DNA of 64,000 bases from an uncultured Rhodocyclaceae bacterium (GCA_907163075.1 CAJQTY010000001.1:2294001-2358000); one strand, 5' to 3'. Shown: positions 36,501 to 46,253, numbered from the stretch's first letter. Notes: a model not told the origin generated them from the letters alone. Numbers and translations are program-made.

Positions 36501-38412
36501 ACATGAATTTCAGCTAATTAACCCAAATACGCTGACTTGCCCTGTCTTCCGCAGCCAGGTGGATGCTGAACTGACTAAAAAAATCTATCGTGCCGTGCCG
36601 GTGTTGATTGATGAGGGGAATCCGGACTCTAATCCGTGGGGTATACGATTTCAGGCTATGTTCCACATGTCCGGTGATAGCCACCTTTTCAGGAATGAAG
36701 ACGGTTCAGAACGCCTCCCGCTGTATGAGGCCAAGATGCTTCACCATTTCGACCACCGCTGGGCAACCTACGTGGATGCGCCCGACAAACCGGATGGCCT
36801 TGACACGGAAGACTGTACCCTCTGGCAGAAGAACGACCCCGATTTCACCGTGCGACCCCGCTATTGGGTGGAGAAAAAAGAAGTTCTGGCACGCGTTGCC
36901 AATGTGCCCAGCAAGGTGGCACGAGCTTGGCTGCTCGATAAGGCAGAGGATTTGGGACAAGCAGTTGCCGAATGGGTCGCCGCCTCCCTAGTGTTGAAAG
37001 CCCTCTCCGTCGCCCCATCTGCACTGGATGACCAAGCCTCCGCTTGGCTTCCGGCCATACAGCAGGGGGAATCCGGCATGCAGTCAGGCTGGTCGGCCTG
37101 GTACGCTCGCCTGCGCGCCAAAGGCGTAACGGGCAAGAAGGCCTACACAGAGTGGCCCAAGTGGGCCAGGCAGCAAGCTGATTGCCCTCTGTCGGAAGCC
37201 GAGAAAATCAAGTTAGCATCCGTGCAAGATGATGGCGAACTAATTGCCCTGCTGGATACCTGGATGGATAGCCGTAGTCCTCGCTGGCTCATGGGCTGGC
37301 GGGACATCTGCCGGTCTACAGACTATCGGACATTGATTGCGTCGGTTCTTCCTCGTGCAGGTGTTGGGGATAAATTTCTGCTGTTCACGACAAAAACCTC
37401 CGCGCAACAGTCAGCGGCGCTGCTTGCCTGTCTTGACAGTCTGGTCTGCGACTTCATCGCCCGTCAGAAAGTCGGGGGAACTTCGTTCAAATACTACTCG
37501 ATGAAACAAGTTGCGGTGCTTCCACCCGAGCACTACTCTGACCTCGACCTTTCTTTTATCGTTCCTCGCGTCCTCGAACTCACCTATACCGCCCACGACC
37601 TCCAGCCTTGGGCCGTAGACCTTGGTTACGACGGTCCTCCGTTTCCCTGGAACCCTAAGCGCCGTGCCCAACTGCGTGCCGAGATGGACGCCTATTACGC
37701 CCATCTCTACAGCCTGAGCCGTGATGAACTGCGTTACATTCTCGACCCGGCCGATGTGATGGGCCAAGACTATCCCTCTGAAACCTTCCGTGTATTGAAG
37801 AACAATGAAATGCGCCAATTTGGCGAGTACCGTACGCAACGATTGTTACTCGATGCGTGGGACCGCCTCGCGGCCAATAGTTTTAAAGGACTTCCCTATG
37901 AGAGCCCAGAGCAAGTCTTGACTGCGGTTGGAACGAATGTCGATTACAGCGACATTGGAGTTATTCGAAGCGACACCGAAGGCCGATTTGCCGGATTGGT
38001 TGTTGCCATGCTCGAGCACTCCGGAGGCATGTCAATTTCGTATCTAGAGTCAGCATTGGGTACGGCATCCTCCGCTGAATACGTGAAGCGATTGTTCGAC
38101 GTAATCGAGCTTGCTGATTTTGGACAGATGGTCGATAAGAATGCTGGTGTTCTCGATACGGCAGTAGTGCAACGACTTGGAGAGATTCTTCGTCGTTTGG
38201 AGGCTTATCGTGCCGTAACGGTCGCTCGCCAGGACACCACGGCCTTTTGCCGGTTGACTGGCGGTGGCATTCCAGACGACGTCGTTCAATCGGCTGAATT
38301 GGGGAGACTTGCGGAGTTGGTGCTCAAGTTGGAAGCTGGGCGCGTAGCTCTTGTCGGGGCCCAGTTGCAAGGTGTCGTAGACGATACCGACAACGCGCTG
38401 AAACTTGCGTGA
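33589..38412 (+). CDS. Very large N6-adenine DNA methyltransferase
   Basis: This protein of 1607 aa combines an adenine methyltransferase of the Eco57I/PglX type with long flanking regions. The start is the ATG at 33589, after AAAGGA; the frame upstream overlaps the previous gene. GSYYTPDSLVQELI and the SAM motif VCDPACGSGHFLLAAARR (about residue 508) are followed by GVDKNPMAVELART and the catalytic LLGNPPWERI (about 769). The N-terminal 450 residues and the C-terminal 700 would carry target recognition and contacts with partners. It could mark host DNA as self, as DrmMI and PglX do. Whether it also restricts, as Eco57I-type fusions do, is unknown; no separate nuclease motif is evident. It overlaps the frame of the next gene closely. 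Confidence 0.85.
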   Translation: MARRSNHELAFTALTIEGGLLAPDFLNKVAHLDATEQADADYDIPRGLKLRDEIGRYWKIAQSLWQDFEVRRKRSDLNTHDLTVSNFLEPFCRQVLGFVDLRAVGQVVFDERIFPIGHSAGDGRVPLVFAAYDQGLDRPGNRHGDGVRRRSPFLLAQEFLNATEKSQWAVVSNGLRFRVLRDNASLTRPAYIEADLEAIFAEGLYPDFTALWLLAHGTRFGMPGAALADCALERWRNTAQADGIRARDRLRVGVTEALRALGTGFLAHKDNGELRRRIEAGELSTQAYFEELLRLIYRFIFLATIEDRELVFSPDATLAAKARYLAGYSLQRLRQLAARRRSYDRHADLWQILNITFTGLGKGQAALGLPALGGLFDAGQCPDLDAAQLDNAVLLSALFSLCFFRDGGTLSRVNYRDMDSEELGSVYESLLELVPQVTLTAGARHFGFIGDEEEGSTKGNVRKLTGSYYTPDSLVQELIKSALEPVIERTLAENKQEPVKALLALSVCDPACGSGHFLLAAARRIAEEVARLNAVDGNPLSADYRRALRDVVAHCIYGVDKNPMAVELARTALWLEAYTPERPLTFLDAHLRCGDALLGVLDPKVLENGIPEEAYAVLSGDDKEVAKRLKAENRIALKSLKKLQGADLFADVRTTNVFVELERLPDDTLDAIEEKRHLWLASLHAEENSPAARLADTFVAAFLMPKTAEHQGHIPLSGYFWQLAQSQTEDADPAIQDAATRFCRVHQVFHWWLAFPHIHARGGFDVLLGNPPWERIKLQEEEFFASRSPLVAAAQHKAERGRRIELLKEGMLLHTLYPEVEAQQGLAPPNQAEQQLYFEFLAARRGAEAASLFAHDSGRYPLTGVGDVNTYALFAEVFFQLLSPKGRAGFVVPTGIATDDSTKAFFSAVSNGRLVSLYDLRTGPGLFADIGHQRFKFCLLTLGESESADFLFFALRVAELADIRRHFQLTPHEFQLINPNTLTCPVFRSQVDAELTKKIYRAVPVLIDEGNPDSNPWGIRFQAMFHMSGDSHLFRNEDGSERLPLYEAKMLHHFDHRWATYVDAPDKPDGLDTEDCTLWQKNDPDFTVRPRYWVEKKEVLARVANVPSKVARAWLLDKAEDLGQAVAEWVAASLVLKALSVAPSALDDQASAWLPAIQQGESGMQSGWSAWYARLRAKGVTGKKAYTEWPKWARQQADCPLSEAEKIKLASVQDDGELIALLDTWMDSRSPRWLMGWRDICRSTDYRTLIASVLPRAGVGDKFLLFTTKTSAQQSAALLACLDSLVCDFIARQKVGGTSFKYYSMKQVAVLPPEHYSDLDLSFIVPRVLELTYTAHDLQPWAVDLGYDGPPFPWNPKRRAQLRAEMDAYYAHLYSLSRDELRYILDPADVMGQDYPSETFRVLKNNEMRQFGEYRTQRLLLDAWDRLAANSFKGLPYESPEQVLTAVGTNVDYSDIGVIRSDTEGRFAGLVVAMLEHSGGMSISYLESALGTASSAEYVKRLFDVIELADFGQMVDKNAGVLDTAVVQRLGEILRRLEAYRAVTVARQDTTAFCRLTGGGIPDDVVQSAELGRLAELVLKLEAGRVALVGAQLQGVVDDTDNALKLA

Positions 38413-38419
38413 GGCGGAA

Positions 38420-40411
38420 ATGGCAGACTGGCTCAAAGACTTCAAGGCCACGCGTTCGACTCCAAACCTTTGGGTGGAACAAGCGTGGATACTTGAGAGC
38501 CGTGAACCGCTGTCCGTCATTCGCAAAATCGTTCTTCGACCTGGAATCAACGTAGTCTGGGCACAAGAGCCGGAGGATGAAGCGGCGACCGGACGCGAGG
38601 CCGCCGGTCATGGTGTAGGGAAAACATCCTTGAGTCTCTTGTTGCGATATGCGTTGTGTGATGACGCAGACACCATAGGAACGCTACGTGATGAGCTGCT
38701 TGAGTATTTTCCCCAAGGTGGGATTGCCGCATTAGTCCATGTCGGCGGCGTAATCTGGGCCGTATTTAGACCGTTTTCAGGGCATAGGCAGGCACTGGCT
38801 GTGCGGGATGGGACGCTCGAGTCCATCTTTAACGATGGCGCCAATGACCAGTTCGAGCAATACCAACAGGCGCTGGCGAATTCATTTGTACAGATTCTGC
38901 CGGTTTCCACACTGCCTGGAAGCGGGCAAGCTATGGAGTGGCGCCATATACTTGCCTGGTGCACCCGTGACCAACGTACACGCTTCGATAACTTCTTTCA
39001 CTGGCGGTCTGGGGAAGGAATAGGTTTCCGCCGCGCAAGACAGGACCCTCCACTGCTTATGAGAGCTGTGTTGGGCATTCTGGATATTGGCGCGGCCAAA
39101 CTCATCGCCAATATTGAAACAGCTGAGCAGGAGTTATCGCAGCTCGAGAGAAAAGTTGAAGAGCTTCAGCGTGAACCTACGTACAACCTCAACAGGGTTG
39201 AGCAGGCGCTACGCCGTGCTGCGAAAACTGACGGATTCACTCCGATGGAAGCTCCCGACCTCATTACGCCAGGGGTTCTGACAATTCTTGATTCCGTGTT
39301 TGCCAGTCGCACTAAGCAGGAAGAGCAGTTGGAGTATGAAATCACTGAGTTGGACCGCCGGCGCCAGGAACTGCGCGGAGAACTGAACGAAATTGAAGAT
39401 GAGATAAAGCTTTGGCGATTGGAAACGTCGCGCATTCAGGCGTTGCTTGGCGGTAACCAACAAGAGTACGAACGGCTCGTCAATGAAATTTCTGCGCTCC
39501 GCAACAAGAAGGGACGTTGTGCCTTGGGTGATGTTGAGTTCGCCGATTGCGACTACATCAAGAGCAATACCAGCAAGGTCAGCTTCCTGCGAAAACGAGA
39601 TGAAATGGCTCTCGTTGAAACAAGAAAAGCCTATGAGGAAACCCGTTCAACTATTGCTCAACGGCTTATCCCACTGGAACAACGGAGCTTGGCTCTTCAA
39701 AGACAAGCGAAAGAGCAGCAGACCCAAGCGCGAAAGCTGGAGGTACGAAGCGCTACCAGCGTTCTTGAACGAGACATGCTCGTTTCACTCCAGGCAGAGT
39801 ATCGAGAACTTGCGCAAGCTCGCGCCGAAGGCAAGGAGAGCGCGGACCTTATATTGGCCCGAAAGCGACAAATTGAAATCGAGCAACAAAGGCAATCTGC
39901 ACTGACAAATGTAGAGATTGCCAGGCATCAACGCACGGCGCGCGCAGCTTGTCTGACCAAACTCACTGGTGTGTTGGCGGAGCGTCTTCTCGGCTCAAAG
40001 GCATTCGGCTGGTTCGACGAACAATCGGATAGTTCTCCATTCAGACTGGCGGTCGGCGGAGAAGCATTCCACGTGCTCGAAGTGCTGCTTGGCGACATCG
40101 TTTGCCTCGTTGATGCCATCACAAGCAAGGAAAATAGTCACCCAGGATTTGTTATTCACGATTGCCCTCGTGAAGCTGACATGGGCGCACACCTGTACCA
40201 GGATTTCCTCGTAATGCTCCGAGAGATTGAGGAATCACTTAGGCAGAACGGCCAAGCCCCATTCCAGTATGTTTTGACAACGACATCGCCGCCACCGATT
40301 GATTTGCGTAATGAACCGTTTTTGCGACTGATACTTAAACCGGGCTCCGATGACGACTTGTTGTTCAAGAGACGACTCTCTCAGCAACCTGTCGAATTGC
40401 CCATATCATGA
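38420..40411 (+). CDS. SMC/Rad50-like ATPase of defence operon
   Basis: This 663-aa P-loop ATPase has a long central coiled coil. Walker A, HGVGKTSLSLLLRYA, is at about residue 63-75. Glu/Arg/Gln-rich helices run from about 225 to 500 with a break at CALGDVEFADC, which could be a hinge or zinc-hook-like turn. Walker B is GFVIHDCPREADMG at about 579. The overall plan is that of SMC-type ATPases found in several defence systems, and resembles DUF2326-type proteins. The start chosen is the ATG at 38420, 5 bp after GAGGCGG, instead of a TTG at 38405. It probably acts as a sensor or motor with the methylase and helicases, but no function is proven. Confidence 0.72.
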   Translation: MADWLKDFKATRSTPNLWVEQAWILESREPLSVIRKIVLRPGINVVWAQEPEDEAATGREAAGHGVGKTSLSLLLRYALCDDADTIGTLRDELLEYFPQGGIAALVHVGGVIWAVFRPFSGHRQALAVRDGTLESIFNDGANDQFEQYQQALANSFVQILPVSTLPGSGQAMEWRHILAWCTRDQRTRFDNFFHWRSGEGIGFRRARQDPPLLMRAVLGILDIGAAKLIANIETAEQELSQLERKVEELQREPTYNLNRVEQALRRAAKTDGFTPMEAPDLITPGVLTILDSVFASRTKQEEQLEYEITELDRRRQELRGELNEIEDEIKLWRLETSRIQALLGGNQQEYERLVNEISALRNKKGRCALGDVEFADCDYIKSNTSKVSFLRKRDEMALVETRKAYEETRSTIAQRLIPLEQRSLALQRQAKEQQTQARKLEVRSATSVLERDMLVSLQAEYRELAQARAEGKESADLILARKRQIEIEQQRQSALTNVEIARHQRTARAACLTKLTGVLAERLLGSKAFGWFDEQSDSSPFRLAVGGEAFHVLEVLLGDIVCLVDAITSKENSHPGFVIHDCPREADMGAHLYQDFLVMLREIEESLRQNGQAPFQYVLTTTSPPPIDLRNEPFLRLILKPGSDDDLLFKRRLSQQPVELPIS

Positions 40412-40441
40412 AACTCTGCGCCGCCGCGGCCGTGCAAATGG

Positions 40442-41635
40442 ATGAAAAGAACCATGAGTAACGATAACAAAGACCTGTTGCTCAACGCTTTTTCAAACCT
40501 CGGAACATACCGCGAATTGGCAACTGGATTCCGGTTACAGGCCGCCAAGAATCAAACTTGTTCGGTATATTTTTCTGGAAATCTACCGGGCAACGTTGTC
40601 GAAATTGGTCTATCCCCGACTGCCTTGGCTCCAATCATTGGTTTCTCTGAAGCAGAAATTAGGGAATGGGTTCGAGTTCAGGCTGCTATTACCGGGAGGG
40701 AGCGGACTGTTTCTGGCCAACGAGGTATTTATCCCGGTATAGCCTTTGGCTCTACGCGAGAACTGAAGGATTTTCTTGAGTCCTGGTCTCAATTTCGAGC
40801 TAGTCGCAGTGGCGTTGCAGCTGAAACAAGTTCTCTCGGAATGCTTGAGTCAACACGTATTGAAAAAGCCGCCGGTGATGCGGGCTTTGACCTTTCACCA
40901 GAACATCACGGAAATTGGCTTGTTTTTCGGTCAAGCGCTTTTGCTCCAGCGCTCGGTGTTTCACCTCACCCTGGCGAAAACTACTTGGTTGGCTTTTCCG
41001 ATTCATCTTGGGGGCAAAAGGTTGCGCATGATATTGACTTGCCCCTGATGCAGGAGGAAGGACCCTGGCCGGCTCGAATAGATGGGGTCGTTGGCTATGA
41101 GAGTCTTTACAGCCTTTTAATTCGCTCAGCTCTAGTAGCCCGTGTAATTGGAGACGCGGGGCATAAGGAGTTTGAGGCAGTGTTGAGCGAAACACCTAAA
41201 TCGACTGAAGTTGAGAGACTCGTCGTGCAACGAGTTGGACAGCGAATTTTCAGGGATTCTCTCATCAGCTACTGGCAAGGACGATGTGCAGCAACTGGTC
41301 TAGATGTAACGCCATTGCTTCGGGCATCCCATATAAAGCCTTGGGCTGAATGTGAGAACGACAGTGAGCGTCTCGATGTTTACAACGGGTTGTTGCTTGC
41401 GCCCACCATTGATGCGCTATTCGACGGTGGCTGGGTAACTTTTTCAACTTCAGGGAAGTTGATTGTTTCCCAGCGGCTTGGATTGCCACAGAGAACCCTA
41501 TTGGGGCTATCGGGTGATATGCGCTTGGACGGGCTGACAGACGCACACCAAGCTTATCTTGAATACCACCGCGCGAATTGTTTTGAAAAACCAAGATTGG
41601 CGGCACACGCTTGCGCGAGCGATGAGTTACTTTGA
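40442..41635 (+). CDS. HNH-family restriction endonuclease
   Basis: This 397-aa protein has a C-terminal HNH nuclease domain of the HNH_2 type (PF13391-like). The motif reads RCAATGLDVTPLLRASHIKPW (first His), then NGLLLAPTIDALFDGGWV (Asn and later residues), at about residues 280-325. The N-terminal 250 residues are unassigned and may recognise DNA or modification. It is the last gene of the operon that begins at 25395, and lies 30 bp after the ATPase gene. The start at 40442 is chosen; an ATG 12 bp downstream is equally possible. It is a good candidate for the nuclease effector of the methylase system. Confidence 0.75.
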   Translation: MKRTMSNDNKDLLLNAFSNLGTYRELATGFRLQAAKNQTCSVYFSGNLPGNVVEIGLSPTALAPIIGFSEAEIREWVRVQAAITGRERTVSGQRGIYPGIAFGSTRELKDFLESWSQFRASRSGVAAETSSLGMLESTRIEKAAGDAGFDLSPEHHGNWLVFRSSAFAPALGVSPHPGENYLVGFSDSSWGQKVAHDIDLPLMQEEGPWPARIDGVVGYESLYSLLIRSALVARVIGDAGHKEFEAVLSETPKSTEVERLVVQRVGQRIFRDSLISYWQGRCAATGLDVTPLLRASHIKPWAECENDSERLDVYNGLLLAPTIDALFDGGWVTFSTSGKLIVSQRLGLPQRTLLGLSGDMRLDGLTDAHQAYLEYHRANCFEKPRLAAHACASDELL

Positions 41636-41807
41636 CTGGCGCGGTTGTCGCGCCATGCTGCGTATTGTCGTCCATTGCTAAAAATATCGCACATGCGATT
41701 TTTACGACAATGAACAGCAACGGACTGCACGAAATTGACCAGCGTCCTGACGCTGCTTAGCCACAGGGCTAGTCGGTTTCTCTGAACAGGGCTAAAAGTG
41801 GAGGTGT

Positions 41808-42569
41808 ATGAGTAATTTCAAGGAATGGTGTGACGAAACTGAGACCTCAGTTTCGACTCACAAATTGCACCTGCTTGCAGCAGACCCAGCGAAACAACTA
41901 CACGCCGTCAAGGTAATAGCTGGCGCCATTCCTGAGTATTACGCCGCCCCGAGCCGTATAGCCGACATTCTGAATAGGCTCGGCAAGCCTGCAGCAGCCA
42001 ACTTTGTCGAGGGTAAGCTGCCGACTTTGCCATCCATCAAATCCGGCGACCTAGGGGAGATTCTTTGCAATGCCTACGTGACCGAAGCAACTAACTTCAA
42101 GCTTGGAATCAAGCGACTACGCTGGAAGGACCACCGTAACATGTCGATGCGCGGAGAGGACGTGCTGGCCTTCAGCCTGGGGCCAAAAGCAGGTGCGCTG
42201 AAAATTCTTAAGGCTGAGGTCAAGAGCAGAGTGGCCATGACCACGGGTGTTATTGAGGAAGCGAGAGAGGCGCTTTCGAGCTACAAGGAGCTTCCTTCAC
42301 CACACGCAATTTCTTTTGTCGCTGACCGCTTATACCAGGCGGGAGATATGGCGCTCAGCGATGCCCTGGACAAGGCGCTGCTTATAGACGGGCTCAAGGT
42401 AGCTCAGGTCACGCACATGCTTTTCACGTTTTCTGGAAGCAATCCATCAAATCTACTCAAGACGAACCTGTCTGCCTACACCGGTGTTGTTCCGCAGAAG
42501 TATGTTGCACTTCAAGTGAAAGCACACCAAGCCTTCATCAAAGATGTCTTTGACGCGGTGGTCAAGTAA
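41808..42569 (+). CDS. hamA: Hachiman nuclease subunit HamA
   Basis: This 253-aa DUF1837-type protein is the effector of the Hachiman anti-phage system. A nuclease core of the PD-(D/E)xK kind is suggested by GDLGEILCNAYV (about residue 82), RGEDVLAF (about 120) and KAEVKSR (about 138), giving Glu, Asp and ExK in order. The start is preceded by GTGGAGGTG. Its stop codon overlaps the hamB start (TAATG), typical of this pair. In characterised systems HamA degrades DNA once HamB detects a suitable substrate. The sequence is diverged, so the name rests on domain pattern plus the helicase partner. Confidence 0.75.
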   Translation: MSNFKEWCDETETSVSTHKLHLLAADPAKQLHAVKVIAGAIPEYYAAPSRIADILNRLGKPAAANFVEGKLPTLPSIKSGDLGEILCNAYVTEATNFKLGIKRLRWKDHRNMSMRGEDVLAFSLGPKAGALKILKAEVKSRVAMTTGVIEEAREALSSYKELPSPHAISFVADRLYQAGDMALSDALDKALLIDGLKVAQVTHMLFTFSGSNPSNLLKTNLSAYTGVVPQKYVALQVKAHQAFIKDVFDAVVK

Positions 42570-45500
42570 TGGCGTCAACACTCGAAGAACTACAGGCGAG
42601 CATCGAAGTTGCAATAGCACCGGGATTTCGGCACAAGTTGCTTGCGCGAGGGCAATCCCGGGGGATGATATGGCGTGATGGCATTCTCCCTCCCGAGGCA
42701 CCGAATTTCAGTCCTGAATTGTCGGACGACCTTTTAACGTACGGATACTCGCTCTTAACGCATGGCCTGCGCTATTCCGAGCTCGGTGGCGAATCTCGTC
42801 TTGCAAGAGCCGCTTTCGAGGTCGCCGCAGAGGCTCTAGAGGCGGTGGTGGCCAAAGGCTCGGCTGAGAAAGAGCGGGGCTTCCACCGCCTTGTAGCGGC
42901 CGCTGCATACCACCTCGGACGGTATTCGGCGCGAGCCTACTCCATGTTATACAAGGGACTTACAGAATCAAATCTTTCGGTCATCGAGATGTGCTTGGCA
43001 AAGCTCATGCTTCGCGACCTTGATGGCCTTGCTCAAGACATCGCCAACTGGTTCGGCTCCGGGATTGATTCGGACGATGCGCTCATTGCCGCCCTTGCTC
43101 AAGGTGAAGCGATACTGGGCGACGACAGCGAGGAGCATGAAAGTAAGCAAGATGACCATCTGCTGGAAGCGCTAAGCACAGCCATCGACGGCAACTTCAT
43201 GGCAGCCATGGCCGTTGCTTTGTTGTCGTTGGACAGAGGCGATGAGGCCCTTGCGTCGCAAGTCCAAGGGCGACTTAAGAGTGGTCTTGAAGTAGCAGGA
43301 GAACTGAATCTTGTGTCCCAGTGGTGGTGTCACCGGCTTGCAATACCGCTACTTGACGGGCTCTGGGGTACCAGCTTCCACCGCGTGTTGCCGGTAAACG
43401 GTCCTTCTGGTGAAGATAATGGCGACTGGTCTCTCCTGCGCAAGCTCTTCATTAGCTCGCTCTCCCGACGGGGCAAGGCTGAAATTGAACTGTGGCCGTC
43501 ACAGCTACAGGCTGCTCAGCGCGTCCTCGACTTTAATGCAAACTTGGTTTTATCCCTTCCAACCAGTGCCGGCAAGACACGAATAGCGGAATTGTGCATT
43601 TTGGCATGCCTCGCGCAAAGGAAGCGGGTCGTCTTCGTAACCCCGCTGCGAGCACTGTCAGCTCAGACAGAGGTTAGCTTGCGCCGAACGTTCGCACCCC
43701 TCGGCAAGACCGTCTCAAGCCTCTATGGAAGCATAGGAGCGAGCGGTACCGATGTCGATGCGCTCAGCTCGAGGGATATCGTTGTTGCTACCCCGGAGAA
43801 GCTCGACTTTGCCCTTAGAAGCGACCCGACGCTGTTGGATGACATCGGCCTTGTCGTGTTGGATGAAGGACACATGATTGGCCTTGGTGAACGCGAGGTT
43901 CGCTATGAGGCGCAGATACAACGGTTGCTTCGCCGGCAGGATGCCACTTCAAGACGAATTGTCTGCTTGTCGGCAATTCTCCCCGATGGCGACCAGCTCG
44001 AGGATTTCTCGGCTTGGCTGACAAGCGACAAGCTCGATGGCCTTATCAAGGACAACTGGCGGCCCACACGGCTGCGCTTCGGAGAGGTTGACTGGAAAGG
44101 AGGGTACGCCCAACTCAACATTACCATCGGCGAAGAGAAGCCATTCATACCCAAGTTCCTTGTCGGCAAAAAGCCGACCAAGGGAAGTGGTACAAAAACC
44201 TTCCCATCAAACCAAACTGAACTTTGTATTGCGACGGCGTGGCGCTTAATGGACGATGGTCAGACTGTCTTGGTTTTCTGTCCATTGCGCAGGTCCGTCC
44301 TTCCGTTCGCTAGATGCATCATCGATATGCACAAACGAGGGCACATCGATTCGGTGCTTGAGCAGCCAGAGGCTGTGCTCGCCACGGCTCTTACTGTCGG
44401 AACGGAGTGGTTTGGCCCAGAACACGAGATTCTGACCTGTCTGAAGCTTGGAGTCGCGGTACATCATGGTGCATTGCCTACACCGTACCGCAAGGAAGTA
44501 GAGCGGCTTTTGCGCGACGGTATTCTCAAGGTGACAGTATCCTCGCCGACCCTTGCGCAGGGGCTCAATCTTGCCGCGACAAGCCTGGTCTTCCATGGCT
44601 TGAAGCGCAACGGGGCGAACATAGATGTCGCCGAGTTCCGCAACGTCGTCGGACGTGCCGGACGAGCTTACATCGACATCGAGGGGCTCGTGCTATATCC
44701 GATGTTCGATAGCCATGCGAGGCGACGTGCGGATTGGAAAGAGCTTAGCTCCAGCAAGGCTGGTCGTGAGATGGAAAGCGGCCTGGTGCGTTTGGTTCTC
44801 GCGCTTATGTTGCGGATGCGTGCAAAGCTGAAAACCACGGATTTAGACAAGCTGCTCAAGTATGTTGCCGGCCAAGGCGCTTGGGATTTTCCTGAGGTTG
44901 CTGGTGAATCACATGAAGCCGCACAAGACGAGCGTGGCAAATGGCAATCGCATCTTATGAGCCTCGACACGGCGATTTTTAGCTTGTTAGGAGACACGCA
45001 GGTTTCTGATGATGAAATTGAGAGCAAGCTCGATGAGCTTCTCACTTCCTCTCTATTCCAGCGACGGCTCGCACGACGTAATGAAGCGACCCAAAGAGCG
45101 TTGACACTGGGGCTAGCCGCTCGCGCCAAACACATCTGGTCTGATACGACTGCGGTTCAAAGGCGAGGCTATTTTCTTGCCGGCGTTGGGCTTGCTACGG
45201 GGAAGGAACTCGACAAGAGAGCGCCTGAATTGGAGCAACTCTTACTCACTGCGAACGTAGCGATTGGTGCCGGCGACAAGGAAATGGCAGTGGATGTCAT
45301 CGACAAGTTTGCTGACATTGCTTTTACTATTTCTCCTTTTGCTCCGGCTAGGTTGATTGAAAACTGGAAAGAGATTCTTCACCTATGGCTTCTTGGCCAA
45401 CCGGTGACGGATGCTCACGCGGGCGATAGCGACGAGGCAATCCAGTTTATTGAGCAAGCGTTTGTATACAACCTGCCGTGGGCGATGGAGGCAGTACGAG

Positions 45501-46075
45501 TGCGAGCCACTGCTCACGAAGATATCTTCTCTGAAGAACCAAAGCTGTCGGATTATCCCCGTGCCCATGCTGTCGCAGCCCTGGAAACTGGTACTTTGTC
45601 CATATCTGCTGCGACGTTGATTCAAACTGGCTTCGCCTCGAGAATCGCAGCTATTCGAGCAGTTGAAGATACAGGTGCAGCTTTTGACTCAACGCCTGGA
45701 TTGAAGGCTTGGCTTATGTCGGACGAAGTGCAATTGCTATCTATGAGTCCAGACTGGCCGACCCCGGAAGCGCATCAATTGTGGCTCGATTTCCTCGGGC
45801 CCACGGCGAGCCAAGCGCTTAAGCAATGGACGGCCACTACTTACCACGGACCAGTTACTTGGCATGGCGCGCCTCCGTCACCCGGAACGCCCCTACGTAT
45901 CGGCGGTGGTCTGGGTAAAGAGAGTACCGTATTCGCAGCTGACTACGAGGAAATTGGGACGCTGACGTGGACGCCTAACCCAAATCTGGGGGGAGTTATA
46001 GTCGCAACTGCTAGTGGCGCGCCTGACAAATTCGATTTCGAGTACATCGGGCCCGACGACCTGCTGCCCAAGTAA
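42569..46075 (+). CDS. hamB: Hachiman helicase subunit HamB
   Basis: This superfamily-2 DEAD/DEAH-type helicase of 1168 aa partners the nuclease encoded directly upstream. Walker A is LPTSAGKTRIAEL (about residue 333), the DExH box is VVLDEGHMIGLGEREV (about 430), and the Ski2-like motif VI is NVVGRAGRAYIDIEG (about 693). The N-terminal 300 and C-terminal 400 residues are helical and unassigned. Its ATG overlaps the hamA stop by 1 bp, so translation is coupled. In the known system, HamB holds HamA inactive and surveys DNA for damage or phage intermediates. It is somewhat longer than many HamB proteins. Confidence 0.78.
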   Translation: MASTLEELQASIEVAIAPGFRHKLLARGQSRGMIWRDGILPPEAPNFSPELSDDLLTYGYSLLTHGLRYSELGGESRLARAAFEVAAEALEAVVAKGSAEKERGFHRLVAAAAYHLGRYSARAYSMLYKGLTESNLSVIEMCLAKLMLRDLDGLAQDIANWFGSGIDSDDALIAALAQGEAILGDDSEEHESKQDDHLLEALSTAIDGNFMAAMAVALLSLDRGDEALASQVQGRLKSGLEVAGELNLVSQWWCHRLAIPLLDGLWGTSFHRVLPVNGPSGEDNGDWSLLRKLFISSLSRRGKAEIELWPSQLQAAQRVLDFNANLVLSLPTSAGKTRIAELCILACLAQRKRVVFVTPLRALSAQTEVSLRRTFAPLGKTVSSLYGSIGASGTDVDALSSRDIVVATPEKLDFALRSDPTLLDDIGLVVLDEGHMIGLGEREVRYEAQIQRLLRRQDATSRRIVCLSAILPDGDQLEDFSAWLTSDKLDGLIKDNWRPTRLRFGEVDWKGGYAQLNITIGEEKPFIPKFLVGKKPTKGSGTKTFPSNQTELCIATAWRLMDDGQTVLVFCPLRRSVLPFARCIIDMHKRGHIDSVLEQPEAVLATALTVGTEWFGPEHEILTCLKLGVAVHHGALPTPYRKEVERLLRDGILKVTVSSPTLAQGLNLAATSLVFHGLKRNGANIDVAEFRNVVGRAGRAYIDIEGLVLYPMFDSHARRRADWKELSSSKAGREMESGLVRLVLALMLRMRAKLKTTDLDKLLKYVAGQGAWDFPEVAGESHEAAQDERGKWQSHLMSLDTAIFSLLGDTQVSDDEIESKLDELLTSSLFQRRLARRNEATQRALTLGLAARAKHIWSDTTAVQRRGYFLAGVGLATGKELDKRAPELEQLLLTANVAIGAGDKEMAVDVIDKFADIAFTISPFAPARLIENWKEILHLWLLGQPVTDAHAGDSDEAIQFIEQAFVYNLPWAMEAVRVRATAHEDIFSEEPKLSDYPRAHAVAALETGTLSISAATLIQTGFASRIAAIRAVEDTGAAFDSTPGLKAWLMSDEVQLLSMSPDWPTPEAHQLWLDFLGPTASQALKQWTATTYHGPVTWHGAPPSPGTPLRIGGGLGKESTVFAADYEEIGTLTWTPNPNLGGVIVATASGAPDKFDFEYIGPDDLLPK

Positions 46076-46253
46076 TCACATATGTTTCAGGTTAAGCATC
46101 CGGAATGCTCTTCCTACTTGGGAGCAGGAGTTCATTCGGCGTGATGTTTTCCTCCGAAACTGGCGTACCATCTATGACCGAGCCTGGTCTGCACATTGAC
46201 TGATATTGGGCCGTAAGCTGTAACAGGCTGTTGAAATTTACCATTGCATTTTA

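Noticed and set aside
25395..41635. Complete DISARM or BREX system
   Set aside because: No drmB, drmC, pglZ or brxC-like gene is found; only a partial likeness to DISARM class 1 holds.
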